Of a stretch of 64,000 nucleotides of DNA, positions 1-12,198 are shown one piece after another. How positions within the stretch are numbered: position 1 is the stretch's first letter; every line of letters begins with the position of its first letter. This stretch comes from Hofstenia miamia (taxonomy: Eukaryota > Xenacoelomorpha > Acoela): the NCBI GenBank assembly GCA_004352715.1, contig SCFE01000099.1:1080215-1144214 (forward strand), given 5' to 3'. The notes below the pieces were generated by a model. It did no database searches. It saw only the letters and a program-made list of their open reading frames with translations, and had not been told where the DNA came from. The translations under genes and the position numbers were made by a program.

Positions 1-409
1 TGAAAAAAACGATTTATTGCTTTAAAAGAATTAATATAAGCAAAATATAAGCTTCAAATTTCTTTGAATAGTTTGTTTAATTGTTCTATTCTGAAATAAT
101 TTTTTTGGCTTTTGAATAAATTTTAAATATTCTAATGGAGATTACTTAATGAAAATGGAATGTTGGCTTTTTATGGAATATGTGCTTACATCTTTCAATC
201 TAGTTAACCCACATAAGGAAGGAAGTGAACAAGACCTTGAAAACACGTATTATCGTGCAGATTTAAGTGAAGAGAATAGTAAACTATAATAGGGACTACT
301 GATAAGTCTAATATTAAATCGTAATGAATATCTAACTAGATTATGGACAATGTTGAAACTCCCCAGGTGAACCAATTAATAGCATAAAAAGTTTTGAACA
401 GAAAATTGA

Positions 410-1146
410 TCAGAAGATTAATCTGTTGTAAGTGATGCATGGATTGGGACTTGTGTCTGTAGGCACCCTCCTTCCCTCCTTTCCTTCAAAAAAATCATGT
501 TTGGGTTTTCGGAGAGGTATTAGTGATAGATCCATCAAACCCAGTCCACTTTCAAGAAATTTTTTTATGAAGATATACATCTCCCTGTAATCCTCAATGT
601 GGTGGAGCGCCATTTTGTTGAAGAATAGTTCTAAAGCGGAGCATCTCTCGCATAGCAAAGCTTTGACCCATGCTAAAATAAGCAGCGGATTCTTTAAAAA
701 ATTAACAACCTGTTATAAATTCACGATGGAGTGTACACCAGATATTTGGAATTTCATAGCCTCATGCACGAACTTTACCAGGCAATGCGAAATTAGCTTG
801 ATCAGAAAAGCAAAAATATCTAAAAGATCGTCATCATCAGTGTATTGCAACTGCAGTTTTTTACAATGCATTTTTCTTGCCGTGTAAACTTCATGCAGTA
901 ACTCTTGAAAGCTTCTTTTCTTGAAAGTTTTCATTTTAAACATATGTTGCAATATATTTCTCACAGTTGCATAATACATTTCCAATTTTGCCAATGATGG
1001 CCGAATAGAAGCGGACAATTCATTTTGAGAATGCTACTGAACTGCAGTAATTGAATCGTCATATACTGATCCACCGTCACAAAATTTTCCTTTTGGTGCA
1101 GACGATGCATCACATTTGATTTTTTTATTTTAATGCACAACATCAA
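410..1146 (-). pseudogene. Decayed ORF cluster, family not recognised
   Basis: Three minus-strand reading frames follow each other with small overlaps (961-1146, 713-1018, 410-658) and read like one broken protein of roughly 240 residues, shifted between frames at about 1000 and 700. The pieces are rich in Lys, Leu and aromatic residues. The middle piece has an acidic TDDDDLLD stretch and the last has a RKPKHDF segment. I recognise no domain, no transposase triad and no zinc-finger spacing. It could be a relic of a transposon protein or a broken host gene copy. Continuous coding flavour across three frames is the only support. Confidence 0.3.
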
Positions 1147-1666
1147 TTGATTAGTATTTCGCCTTCATATGTACAATATCAGAATCAATTCTTTCTGCAT
1201 AAGTGAGCATTTTCTAAGCAACTTTCAAATTGACCTTTTAATTTTATTCTAATACAGGCAAACAATTTAATTTTTTTTCAATTTCTAGATCAGACTTGTC
1301 TTTACCAGCATATGAAATTATTTTTTAAACCTTTTCACTTGTAGTAGTAATTTATGCTCAAAATCGTACCTTTTGCCTCAGTCAGACTAACCCAAACACG
1401 TATATATCATATATCTACATAAAAATTTGAATATGTGCTTAGTGCTTTTTTTGCCTTAGACGTCAGGGAAGTAAATTTTTCCAGTATTTTCTCTTTGCGT
1501 TATAGGAATAGGGTATAATTTATTAAGAGTTTCAATTTCAATATATGGGAACTACAGTCATTATTTACTACGAGAAAAACAATTGTTTTCACAAGTACAG
1601 ATTTCTGGGCTTGTAATTAAAATATTGAATACACAAAAATTTTCAAAATGACAATGGGAAGAAAGA

Positions 1667-1701
<35 letters not shown>

Positions 1702-2842
1702 GGGATTTATAGAGATTTAATTTAATGAATCTTGAAAAACTGTGAAATGTAATATTTGTTATGCTTTCCCAACAACTACTGTTGTAATAATTAATCTTAT
1801 ATAATCATTGACTACAATCCCTGTAGCTATAAATTGCACAGCAATCTTTAGCATTTCAATATCTTTCATTTAGTGATTCGATTGAGAGCTCTGCCTTTTT
1901 TGCAAACTATTCTAGTTGCAGCAATGCAAACGACGTGATAACAGGTATTTGTGAATTTGATTTTAAAGTACCTGATAGGCATTTGTTTTAGAATTAAAGT
2001 GCTCTTGCGATGGAGACTGCAGAAGCTGTCCAGGTACACACTTATGCTTAGCTTATCGCAACTACTAAGAACGTTATCACTTAGTAAAGATTCTAATTGT
2101 TTATCAACTAATATTTGCATCTCACGAGATCTAGCATGTTTCAATGTGTCTAAAATTGAGTGAATGTTCACAACAATAAAAAAGCTATCTGCCTTAATGC
2201 CCTTCAATATATTTATTTGTAAAAAATTTCATGTCTTGAGTGGAAACCTTTTTCAAAAGCATGATACTGTTCGAAATATTGCACATTACTAATTTGGATT
2301 CTAATCAAATATCGTGATTTTTGCCTCGTACTATCATAAATATTTTATGATGTATTTTGAATTGAGTAAAAATGCAAAAAATTGTTTTAAACCTAACTCT
2401 AATAGGAATTTTTTAAAATCTGTAATGACTTTTCAAAAGTTTATAACTCAGGAACTAATGGAGATATTTAAAATCTGAAAGAACCACAGGATAGAAAATT
2501 GTCTCCTCTTTCATTTTCGTATTTATTTTGCAGCGGTTCCTGACATTGCGCATTGCGCACCTGGACGGGGTACAAACAGTTTCTTATCAGAATATCTGAG
2601 GGTAGTTTTTGTTCCCATGGGCATAAGGCCGAATCATTACCTGAACATTAGACATGGACAGAATTTCACTTTCTTTACAAAAATCGAATTTGTAATTGAA
2701 AAATTTTAAAATTTTTATGTACTTCAAGCTCAAGAATATGCTTTAACACAAATCTTTATCATTACATGAGGGGAACAAATCCATATAGATGTGTTCATAC
2801 ATAAGTTTTCAATACTTCTTAACAGGCTTAACTAAAATTTTT

Positions 2843-2845
<3 letters not shown>
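1147..2845. other. Gene-free AT-rich stretch
   Basis: No convincing exon or element is seen. It holds a (TA)n tract at 1671-1699. A short dispersed motif around 2460-2520 (ending CTTTCATTTTCG) recurs near 5005-5030 and 41930-41980. The open frames at 1866-2207 and 1951-2163 lie on opposite strands of one another and show no family signature. Confidence 0.5.
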
Positions 2846-2876
<31 letters not shown>

Positions 2877-3661
2877 NNNNNNNNNNNNNNNNNNNNNNNN
2901 NNNNNNNNNNNNNNNNNNNNNNNNNNNNNNNNNNNNNNNNNNNNNNNNNNNNNNNNNNNNNNNNNNNNNNNNNNNNNNNNNNNNNNNNNNNNNNNNNNNN
3001 NNNNNNNNNNNNNNNNNNNNNNNNNNNNNNNNNNNNNNNNNNNNNNNNNNNNNNNNNNNNNNNNNNNNNNNNNNNNNNNNNNNNNNNNNNNNNNNNNNNN
3101 NNNNNNNNNNNNNNNNNNNNNNNNNNNNNNNNNNNNNNNNNNNNNNNNNNNNNNNNNNNNNNNNNNNNNNNNNNNNNNNNNNNNNNNNNNNNNNNNNNNN
3201 NNNNNNNNNNNNNNNNNNNNNNNNNNNNNNNNNNNNNNNNNNNNNNNNNNNNNNNNNNNNNNNNNNNNNNNNNNNNNNNNNNNNNNNNNNNNNNNNNNNN
3301 NNNNNNNNNNNNNNNNNNNNNNNNNNNNNNNNNNNNNNNNNNNNNNNNNNNNNNNNNNNNNNNNNNNNNNNNNNNNNNNNNNNNNNNNNNNNNNNNNNNN
3401 NNNNNNNNNNNNNNNNNNNNNNNNNNNNNNNNNNNNNNNNNNNNNNNNNNNNNNNNNNNNNNNNNNNNNNNNNNNNNNNNNNNNNNNNNNNNNNNNNNNN
3501 NNNNNNNNNNNNNNNNNNNNNNNNNNNNNNNNNNNNNNNNNNNNNNNNNNNNNNNNNNNNNNNNNNNNNNNNNNNNNNNNNNNNNNNNNNNNNNNNNNNN
3601 NNNNNNNNNNNNNNNNNNNNNNNNNNNNNNNNNNNNNNNNNNNNNNNNNNNNNNNNNNNNN
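2846..3661. repeat. (TA)n microsatellite running into an N gap
   Basis: A TA dinucleotide tract (2846-2876) is followed directly by unknown bases from 2877 to 3661. The gap most likely marks assembly failure at the microsatellite, so elements on the two sides may not be contiguous. Confidence 0.95.
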
Positions 3662-4100
3662 ACTGCAGCAAATTCAAAAACCTAACAGAAGCAAAGCTAA
3701 ATGAAAGTGATCTAGTTGGTCCTAGCATCAGAAGACTGTAAAAGGACTCCGCCGTTGATAGCTGTCTAATTCGGATCGAGCTTGCTGCGTGGAATGCTTC
3801 TAAAGATGTTTGCGACGAAATTTTTGGGTAACTACAGATCTGAAGACTATGCTAGTAACGTGGATAAGCTAATTAAGGCGCACCAAGAAATGGGGATTAG
3901 AATGAGTCTCAAGCTACATTTTTTACACTCCTACTTGTCATTTTTTCCACTCCTACTCGTCAGAAAATCTGACGAACAAGGCGAAAGATTTCACCAAGAT
4001 ATATTAAGAATTGAAAGAAATTATCAAGGTAGATGGTGCACTGCTATGCTATTGCTTGAGTTTGGTCAGAGATGCACCAATGGCCAAACATAAAATGAAG
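3662..4100 (+). pseudogene. Frameshifted ORF of a repeat-encoded protein family of unknown function
   Basis: Read over two frames, the segment encodes a recognisable conserved run: a start resembling KLNESDLVGPSIRRL, then AWNASKDVCDE, then LGNYRSEDY, MSLKLHFLHSYLSFFP, SDEQGERFHQDI and NYQGRWC. From memory, this order (HFLHSHL-x-FFP followed by SDEQGERFHQDI) occurs in a highly repeated uncharacterised protein family of arthropod and other invertebrate genomes and is presumably transposon-borne. This copy is dead: there is an in-frame stop after IRRL and a frameshift at about 3825. It starts at the gap edge, so the 5' part is missing. The function of the family is not known to me. Confidence 0.6.
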
Positions 4101-5648
4101 TCAAGTACACATCAATTTTAAAGTGGAATTCTTAAAAAAAATTCATATACGAATACAGTAATTTTGAGATTATTTATTTTCATTTTTTTGAGAATGGTAT
4201 TTACATTGGTGACGCCTGTAGAAATTTCGAAGTAAGCACATAGAACTACATAGTAAAAAGCAGTACTTTTCATGTTCAGATAATAAAACTTTTATTTTGT
4301 TTGATTATTTAAATAGTAATGTATTCATGTTTTTAAAACAAAATAATGATAGGGTGTATTTTTAACTTGTTAAGAGAAGTCTAAGTTTGTGAAATCCTTA
4401 ATTGCTGAGGTTGTTTCAAAAGTGATAAGAATGTCAAATCGTTAAGATGTCCTAAAAACAAGTTTAAAAATAAATTGGCATGTAAGCTTAGTGAGCGTTA
4501 CTCCTTTAATGTTGAGTTCCTTCCGGCGTCTCTTTAAGGTTTTTAATATAGTGTAATTGTGAGGTCCTACTTAGCAGCTCATACAAGAATTTCAGTATTA
4601 TTATGAAGTTAAACATTTTTTTTGTCTTTTAGGACATATGAACTAAAATATCTTACATTCATTTTTAGCAGGTACTAAAAAATCAAACTCACTGAACACT
4701 CTCACAGCTTTGAGAGTTATAATTTTAATGCAAATTGTAAGACAATCTGTTATGGAAAACTGACTACTCTTTTTCAAACTATTCTAATTTACATGGATGA
4801 ATATAATAGTAAGTTTTCAATCTTTTCTAATTTATTTAAGTAGGGCCTTAATAAAACCATGAAATATTTGACCTGAAATTTAAAAAAAGGGTTTTCTTGT
4901 TGTGGTACAGTACGATTATAGTGCATGTAACAATTAGTGATGTGCGTGTCCGTGTACCCAGATTTACCCGAACATACGCGCTGGTAGCCACTGGATAAGA
5001 AATCGCCTCTTCTTTCATTTTCATTTTTCAATCACGCAAGATCTCCTACCTGCCCCATGGAAAGGATTAGGGATTAGAGGATTAATTTTAAAAAAAATGT
5101 TTGTTGCTGCAATTGGGTTTTAGACCACTTTATCATCTGAATACTATCGTATTTACATGTGTAAGAAGTTCTACTCGCACATCACTTGTAACAATGCCAA
5201 TGTCATCCCAATTATAAAGCGTTTTACCAAGATTGCTCAAATTGTGTGGCATATGACAATCATTATCTATAGTTCCGGTAAAAAAACGAGAAAAAATTTT
5301 CAAATACAAGAACCCTTGAACAAAAGTGCACAAGTCTTTTCACTTCATTGAGGTGCCATGTTCTGGACCAAAACATTGAAGCTATCATACACAACAGTAC
5401 CCGTAAACACATCCATGGGACATATACTTTATTAATTTTTACTAAGCATGTCTCAATTAAGATGGAAGAAGCATTCTGCAATATCTATGCTATATTTGGA
5501 ACACAGACCTGAAAACTTTACTCAAGATATCGGGTAATACCCCAAAAACATACTACAGAAAAAAGTTGCCTGAAGTGAGCACGCTAAAAAGGGAGACGGA
5601 AAGTGGGTGACCCCTCAAATTTACTGGAAAATTTTTGTGAAAATTGCT
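4101..5648. other. No gene seen
   Basis: AT-rich sequence with short opposing ORFs only. A GC-richer patch at about 4945-5040 with TACCCAGATTTACCCG resembles repeat sequence near 26240-26290 and 30465-30490, so it is probably an old repeat fragment. Confidence 0.4.
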
Positions 5649-5652
5649 TTAA

Positions 5653-5849
5653 CACTAGAACAGCCTGCACTCCTTGAGAATATACATGTATTTAAATCTG
5701 ATGTTTCAAATGTGAAAATTATTGATTAGAAACAAAATTTCTACTAATAGCAGATTCAATGAGATTATCAACATAATTGGAAGTATGTGTGTTTTTGCTG
5801 AATGAATAATGCTGAATAGTCATTTTGACCTATCGTAGCACTTCTAGTG
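5653..5849. mobile_element. piggyBac-like MITE, copy 1
   Basis: A 197-bp non-coding element begins CACTAGAACAGC and ends GCACTTCTAGTG, giving short terminal inverted repeats (CACTAGAA). It is flanked on both sides by TTAA (5649-5652 and 5850-5853), the target duplication used by piggyBac transposases. A second copy lies at 55483-55693 with matching interior. It encodes nothing and would depend on a transposase supplied elsewhere. Confidence 0.75.
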
Positions 5850-5909
5850 TTAAGAACCGCTCATTTGAACTCCAAGTTTCAAGAAACCCATAACTATAAG
5901 AGAACTTGC

Positions 5910-6080
5910 TGAAAAAGAGCCCTATTGTCACAAGAACAAAAAGAAGACCAGTTTAGCTTCTGTGAAACATGGTCGCTGGATGGATTTTTTAGAAATGCTT
6001 TCATGACCGATGAGTCCATGTTCCAGCTTCGTAGAAGCAACATTTCTCATTGGTCCACGACAGCCAAAACGCCTCTCTAA
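5910..6080 (+). pseudogene. Tc1/mariner-type transposase fragment
   Basis: One plus-strand frame reads FCETWSLDGFFRN, then FMTDESMFQLRRSN. The TDESMFQL run resembles the first catalytic aspartate region of Tc1/mariner DDE transposases. A stop follows about 15 residues later and the rest is out of frame, so this is a relic. No terminal repeats were found around it. The minus-strand ORF 5928-6179 is a shadow of it. Confidence 0.4.
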
Positions 6081-7268
6081 CCATCTCCAATATTTTCCCA
6101 AAAGGCATACACTGCGATGATTTGAGTTATAACAGTTTTTACCTGAAAAGTGTGGAAGGAGATACTGTAGGCAGTTCAAACTATACTGATATTTTGTCAG
6201 AGAAAAAATATCTGTAAATTTTGTAGTGACCCGCCTACTTTCACATATATAAAATGTTTAGGGACTATAATGGACGACGGGGAAAGAAAAGTCCAAAAAA
6301 TATGTAAAAACTGAAGCAATATTTGCAGGGGTCCGAAAAAAAATTACTCCGAGAATGCAGAAAAATTTTATGGACTCAATTAAGGACAGATTTTTGAAAT
6401 GTGGAGGAAATGTTGTCTAATTTCTTTTACATAAATTAATAAAAAACTTAATTTGCCATCGATTGATATAGATTTTGTTACTGTGCGTGTTTTTTGTTGC
6501 GAAGAAATTAAAAATTTCTGCTTCTCATTTTTGACCGGAGCTATATAATTTTTGTGCATCAGATCGATGTTCTATGGAAAATTTGACAGAAGTTGACCAA
6601 GTGGAAAAATTTGAATAAACGTTGAAAAATTGAAAGATTTTGCAACATATGAACTTTTTTGGGATACCATGTTAGAATATATTATAGAATCACATTTAAT
6701 ATATATATGTATATATATATATTCAGGAAATTTTTATGAAAATTTTAGACCACACAATTTTAGAGGCAATCCTTTTTTAGCACATCAAGTTGATAATTAG
6801 AAAACCATTAATTATTTTTCAATATTTTGTTGCAAAAAAGTATGAATTTTATGTTCACTAACAACTTGAAGTAATATATTACGAATTTAAAGACTTACTA
6901 CTTCATTATTTTTTAAACAAAAGCAGTATGAAAGCAATTTTATTAGATAGATACAATACATTCCACAAAATTTAGATTGCTTTCTACTATTGTAAGCAAT
7001 AAACCGTTGATTTTTAATTACTTGCTGCCTAGTGACATGGCATTTTAATGAGGTAATAATATTAATATAGCTCATGTAAATATTCATGTAATATTAATAT
7101 TTAGTTTTTACCGATCCACAAGCATCAACATCCACTCCAAAAAGTTCCTTCTTCACAGACCTAAACTTAACATGTAAGAAGATTTTAAAAACATTCCATT
7201 CATTATTTTAAGTTAGTCTAGGAAATCTTTTTATGGAGTTACCTTACATTAATCATTTATTATAATAA
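6081..7268. other. No gene seen; probable upstream region or intron
   Basis: AT-rich sequence with a short imperfect TA tract near 6697-6722. There is no exon evidence. It may be intron or 5' flank of the plus-strand membrane-protein gene that follows. Confidence 0.4.
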
Positions 7269-7403
7269 ATGTCTTCCACATTACTATTAACAATTATCAA
7301 AGGCAATTTAGGGGCATTATTGATTTTAATTGGTGTGTTAATTGGATTTGCTGCAGGAACATGCATTAATTTCTTTGTGTGCGGTCGTTGCAGTAGATTC
7401 CAG
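7269..7403 (+). CDS. Membrane-protein exon a (transmembrane helix)
   Basis: From the ATG at 7269 it encodes 45 residues ending GRCSRFQ, followed by the donor GTTAGA, leaving phase 0. The reading frame continues past the donor to 7643, but that extension has intron-like composition. If the acceptor at 7301-7302 is used instead, the exon begins at 7303 and the ATG is not the start. Confidence 0.45.
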
Positions 7404-8430
7404 GTTAGACCATTTTTAATTATATGTAATAATATTTTTACATTTACTTTATATTTTCACAGTGAAATTTTAATTTATCGAAATCTAAATTTTTCTACCT
7501 CATTTATGAATTCACCTGCTAAAATCAGGGTTGCTAATGAATCAATAAAAATGGATCCCACCCAACCCTATATACCTGTTGGCTTTGAAAAATTGTCCAC
7601 AACCCCAAATTTTGTAAAAAAAAATGACCTGACCATGCGTTAGACTGGATAGGATCGATTCACTTCCAGCCCTGATTGAGTACATGCAGTAGATTTGCAA
7701 ACGTTTAAACTAAACTGTGTTCAAACAAGTAATACACAAAATTATATCAAATATATTTATTATTATGATTATGATACAATATGCGGTTTTTTAAAAAAAG
7801 TAAGGATCATCATTTATTATGCAGAAGTTCCAATTGATGGCGTTCGTAGACTACTCCGCATGCTGCTAGAATTTGATTGATCGCATGTGTGCATGATTTT
7901 CCTTTTATAATATTAGTTGTTTTATTAATCATGTGCTTAGGAATGTTTCAGAGTGTTTGTATGTGTCCTAACCTTTCTGCTTTCAATAAAAGCCATTTCT
8001 TGAAAGTTTGTTATTAAGAATAATTTATTGATTAATTACATGTAGTTTTGTACAAATTTATTATAATCCAAGAATCCGTCTTTTTACATATAAATTTGCG
8101 TCTTAGTCAATCAAAAAATTATTTTTTCAAAATATTATTTCACATCCAAAATGTATCCAGAAAATATGCTGGCTTTATATACAAACAAATGGAGGTTTGT
8201 CAGAAATCTTAACATCCCCTATAGGTGATAGAAAATTTTTAACATCTTTCAATTTAAGAATTGCACATTTTGTTCAAAACATATTTGTTTTTATTCCAAT
8301 TCTCCTATTGAATATTCAGCCAATTGACTGAATTTAAAAAATGTCACCAAATATTGAGAAAATTCAATACAATCCAATAGCTAGTACGCTACTCTCAAAA
8401 CTTTTTAAAAACAGTAATATAACATTCATC

Positions 8431-8470
<40 letters not shown>

Positions 8471-8799
8471 GTGTGTTTGAATATTACCGAGACTGCTNNN
8501 NNNNNNNNNNNNNNNNNNNNNNNNNNNNNNNNNNNNNNNNNNNNNNNNNNNNNNNNNNNNNNNNNNNNNNNNNNNNNNNNNNNNNNNNNNNNNNNNNNNN
8601 NNNNNNNNNNNNNNNNNNNNNNNNNNNNNNNNNNNNNNNNNNNNNNNNNNNNNNNNNNNNNNNNNNNNNNNNNNNNNNNNNNNNNNNNNNNNNNNNNNNN
8701 NNNNNNNNNNNNNNNNNNNNNNNNNNNNNNNNNNNNNNNNNNNNNNNNNNNNNNNNNNNNNNNNNNNNNNNNNNNNNNNNNNNNNNNNNNNNNNNNNNN

Positions 8800-8831
<32 letters not shown>

Positions 8832-11800
8832 AGAATGTGAACATAGGAATTTCTTAGAATTCCTAAATTTTATGGAATTTGCTTTTTTAATCACAATCCC
8901 CCTCAATTTAGTGGTTTCATAAAGCACTCAAGTGGAATAGCAATTTTTCAAAGTCCCTCCACGAAATTTCTAGTTTCACCAACTTACTTCAACATATATA
9001 CCAGACATATGAAAATAAAACCATAATCCTCTTATAACAAATGTTTTTTGGTAAGTTGAGGAATGACAAATCAAATGGACGATCAATGACTCTGACTTGG
9101 TTCTTCAAAGAATCTTCAGATGAAATCAATGAGTTATTTGCTAACCTTTTTAATAAATCGTTTAGATCATGCGCATATAGTGATAATTAGAAAAAATGCT
9201 ATTATTTCTCCCATTCCGAACAGTCTAAACATCAACTTAATTAACAATAATCATCAAAGATTATTCAGACCAATACTGTTGCATTCCAGAAAACAGTGAA
9301 TGAATTGTTTATACATTTGATTGCTTCTAATTTGCATATAGCAACTATTCTAGAAAAATAGATGCGTTTATGTATACAATGCACTCAATATATAAAATAT
9401 TAAATTCCCTATTGCATCCATAAAGGAATTTACATTGACAGCAAAATGGCTTAGTGTGAAAATTTGGTAAAGATCTCAGTTTGATTTGATGTTAATTTTT
9501 GGAGAGGTTTTTAGCGATCGGTCTCCCAAATGTATAATGTCTGTAAGAGGCAGATGCCTCTTAGTGAATACTTCTGATCATCGCTACAACTGTTTTCGCA
9601 TTTTTGGACAAATTATGGCCCTTCTGAGGATTTTGTTGCACCACATATGACTTTACTTGTTTAATTTGACGTTCAATTTTATAAGCGGCTAGAATGCACA
9701 TGCCATTAAATCTTTTGAGACAGTCCAAACAGGGATTTTTGGATCATCTATTTCTTGACATGGTTTTGGGTAGCTTTGTGTCCCTTGTTTTTTGGAGTAA
9801 GAAATTTTTTGTTCTAATCTCACATGGATTGGAGAAATAATGAATTGAACTAAACAAAATTGTTTAATTTTTGAGAATTTATGGTGGGATTTGAAGGATT
9901 TGTGTTTGAATGCATTTACAAAGTTACATGTGCGGCCTCACAATCATTATTTTAAACGAGTTACTTATCATTAGAAAGTCGGACGAATCAATATCTTAAA
10001 TTCATGCATTTGTTAGAATTGAACCGTTCAAGGAAAACTAACGAAAACAAAAACAAATGAGGCATTGCAAATACATTTAAAATATGCAAAGTGGTTAAAA
10101 TTGACCACTCAAGCTTTCTAATGTTAATTGAAAACTTTAATATATCAAAACGTATCCATACCCAACTTTTACACATACAACCTACCGATATATAATAATT
10201 TTTCAATTTTGACCGTAAGCAACGTGGCGTCTTNCCGTTTTTCCACATTATCAGAAAATTTTCTGCAGCCTATTACGAAATTGCACAGACATCCAATGGA
10301 TGTCTGGTTTTGCAGTCGAATTTGCCAGTTGTGATGCTTTGCAAAAACGAATTACTTTAGAATCTGTCGAGCAATATTTGTGAAGTTGTGTTTCTCTGCT
10401 CTTAGTTGCGTGCCGACAGCACATAGGACACACATATTACTTCCTTCTAAAGCATTCAATTGAAGAGAAATGGCGTTTTGCTTGACGCCAAGAGATGCTG
10501 AACTGAGTCTTCATCCAATGGCCTAGAAATGGATATATCTATTGGTGAACACGCTTCAATGTTGAAAACTTCAAATAAAACATATTGCTGTGTGCTTGAA
10601 GCACGTGAAAAAGATTTAATTTTTCTCAATACCTACCGTACTTGTTTAGAGCCCAAGGAAGCAGCAACGTACTTTAACTGTTTTTTATATAGATGAATGG
10701 ACCTTCTAAATCCATTGAGGCGTGCATTGAGCAAAATCAAATGTTGCTGCGCTGAAGTGTCGGGGCGTGGTTTAAAAACTAAGAACCAAAATAAAAGAGG
10801 AGTCACTCCTCTATCATGTTTTGCCTTCAAATTTTGAGTATCCTTATTAATTTTTGAGATATAAACTAATTTTTTTTTAAAACCTTAAAAAATTTTTAAA
10901 AAATCCTTAGCAGTTTAAGATCTCAATATGCGATTTTAGCTATTTCCGGGCTTTTACATTTCATTTTCAAAACTAAGAGTAATTTATATTCAAAGAATGG
11001 AGGATAGCTTTTTAAATTGATTATTTAGGAAATTCCTGATGGACCCACTGCCTGCTCCTACATATCCCATGACATGACAGGCGATGTTCTTGAGAAACAA
11101 TATTCTTCTATTAATTCACTTAGCAACGCGTCCAACCCATCACCAGAGAGCCCACGCAGTCAAATATTCCGCCACGTGGTAAACACCACTCGAAACACAT
11201 TTCCACGCAGATGCGATGTCCCTATTCCGTTGCCGCCGAAGAAAAATTGTTTACGAGAAACTGATTTCGACCATCCAGAGTGAGTCTTTGATATCTGAGA
11301 GTGTTAGTTAGTAAACAGTAAATGTGTTTGACATAGAATAATGTCAATATTTCATTAACTATAATGTCAATGTATAGTCTCTGATAAAAGTACTGATGGC
11401 GACTAGCAAACGCTCATGCAATATTTTGTAATTTAATTGTTTGATTTTTTCTTCAATTGAACTACTTAACATGTTAATGATCTACCAGCTCTTTTTTTTA
11501 AATCTCGAAAAAATTTGATTAAATTATGAGTAAGCAGTTTGACTTTAAATCTCTAACATTATTATTACACCAGCAAAAGATTCAGTAAGCTGGAAAATCC
11601 ATATTTTTCCTATTATTCGAAAAATAAATAATTGGTTTTTTAAATTCAAACCGCATGTTTTTGGCTTCCTTCCCAACTTTTTGGTGGCCTTCGAAAAACT
11701 ATAGGATCTCCATGAGTATTACACCAATAGATACACAAACCTGCTTCGCCCTTCTAAAAACCTGCATTTTGTAAAAAATGATATGAAATTTTTTTATATA

Positions 11801-12198
11801 ATCTCATTTTTTTCCGAAAAATGTGTTGCAATTTTTTTCAAATTTTCAACGATTTGGTTTAATTAATGTAACAACCAAAAATTTTACTCCAGTACAAAAC
11901 TTGATAATTTTTAGTTTACAACAGGGTTACTGTAGAACAAGGGATCCATTTCAGATATGCATTGGCAGCAATTTTGAAACAGCGCTTTTTAAGAATTTTA
12001 AAATAATTTTTTAAAATGTTTAGAACCATGCCGTTTATGACTGGATTTGCAACCGAACTTCCAAATGGCTTCAACTCTACAAACTCCCCACGTGTATCTC
12101 GAGAGCGATCTGTTACTCCCCTGAGAAACTATCATAACATGCCCATGGGAAGCAATTTTTACCCCAACCATCCCAACCATCGAGACATTTTATATTAA
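7269..12198 (+). CDS. Single-pass membrane protein, transmembrane segment and cytoplasmic tail (multi-exon, 5' incomplete)
   Basis: Three plus-strand exons join in phase: about 7269-7403 (transmembrane), 11029-11279 and 12024-12198 (terminal, stop TAA). The joined product has a hydrophobic helix (ALLILIGVLIGFAAG), a Cys-containing membrane-edge stretch (FFVCGRCSRFQ) and a tail of about 140 residues. The tail is rich in Ser, Asn and Pro, has a VPIPLPPKK proline motif of the kind that binds SH3 or EVH1 domains, and ends NHPNHRDILY. The first exon could start at the ATG of 7269, or be an internal exon using the AG at 7301-7302, with an extracellular part upstream. A class 1/6 semaphorin tail is possible on layout but not demonstrated. 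The middle intron (about 3.6 kb) contains a mariner end and a gap. Confidence 0.5.
8437..8829. mobile_element. mariner terminus between two (TA)n tracts, mostly lost in a gap
   Basis: A TA tract (8437-8467) is followed by TGAGGTGTGTTTGAATATT and continues to GAGACTGCT at 8497, identical to the mariner terminus at 12812. N bases then run from 8498 to 8799, followed by another TA tract to 8829. The element body is probably in the gap. It lies in the candidate intron of the plus-strand gene. Confidence 0.6.
8830..11028. other. Intron candidate, no exon recognised
   Basis: No reliable exon is seen between the mariner gap and the acceptor at 11027-11028. A single N occurs at 10234. Short opposing ORFs around 9988-10830 have no family signature. 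The segment 10250-10440 is less AT-rich and could be an old repeat. Confidence 0.35.
11029..11279 (+). CDS. Membrane-protein exon b (cytoplasmic tail)
   Basis: The acceptor TTATTTAG precedes GAAATTCCTGAT and the donor is GTGAGT at 11280. The 251-nt exon encodes EIPDGPTACSYIS through DFDHPE, including NASNPSPESPRS and VPIPLPPKK. It starts in phase 0, matching exon a, and leaves two bases that exon c completes to Glu. The balanced codon use and lower AT content stand out from the surrounding sequence. Confidence 0.6.
12024..12198 (+). CDS. Membrane-protein exon c (C-terminus)
   Basis: The acceptor is AG at 12022-12023. The first base completes the codon split at the end of exon b, and the frame then runs through TMPFMTGFATELPNG and RERSVTPLRNYHN to the stop at 12196-12198. 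The ATG at 12016 lies inside the acceptor region and is not needed as a start. Confidence 0.55.

Noticed and set aside
7404-7643. Extension of the 7269 ORF past the donor
   Set aside because: Amino-acid composition turns AT-driven after a good donor site, and the joined exons give a better protein.
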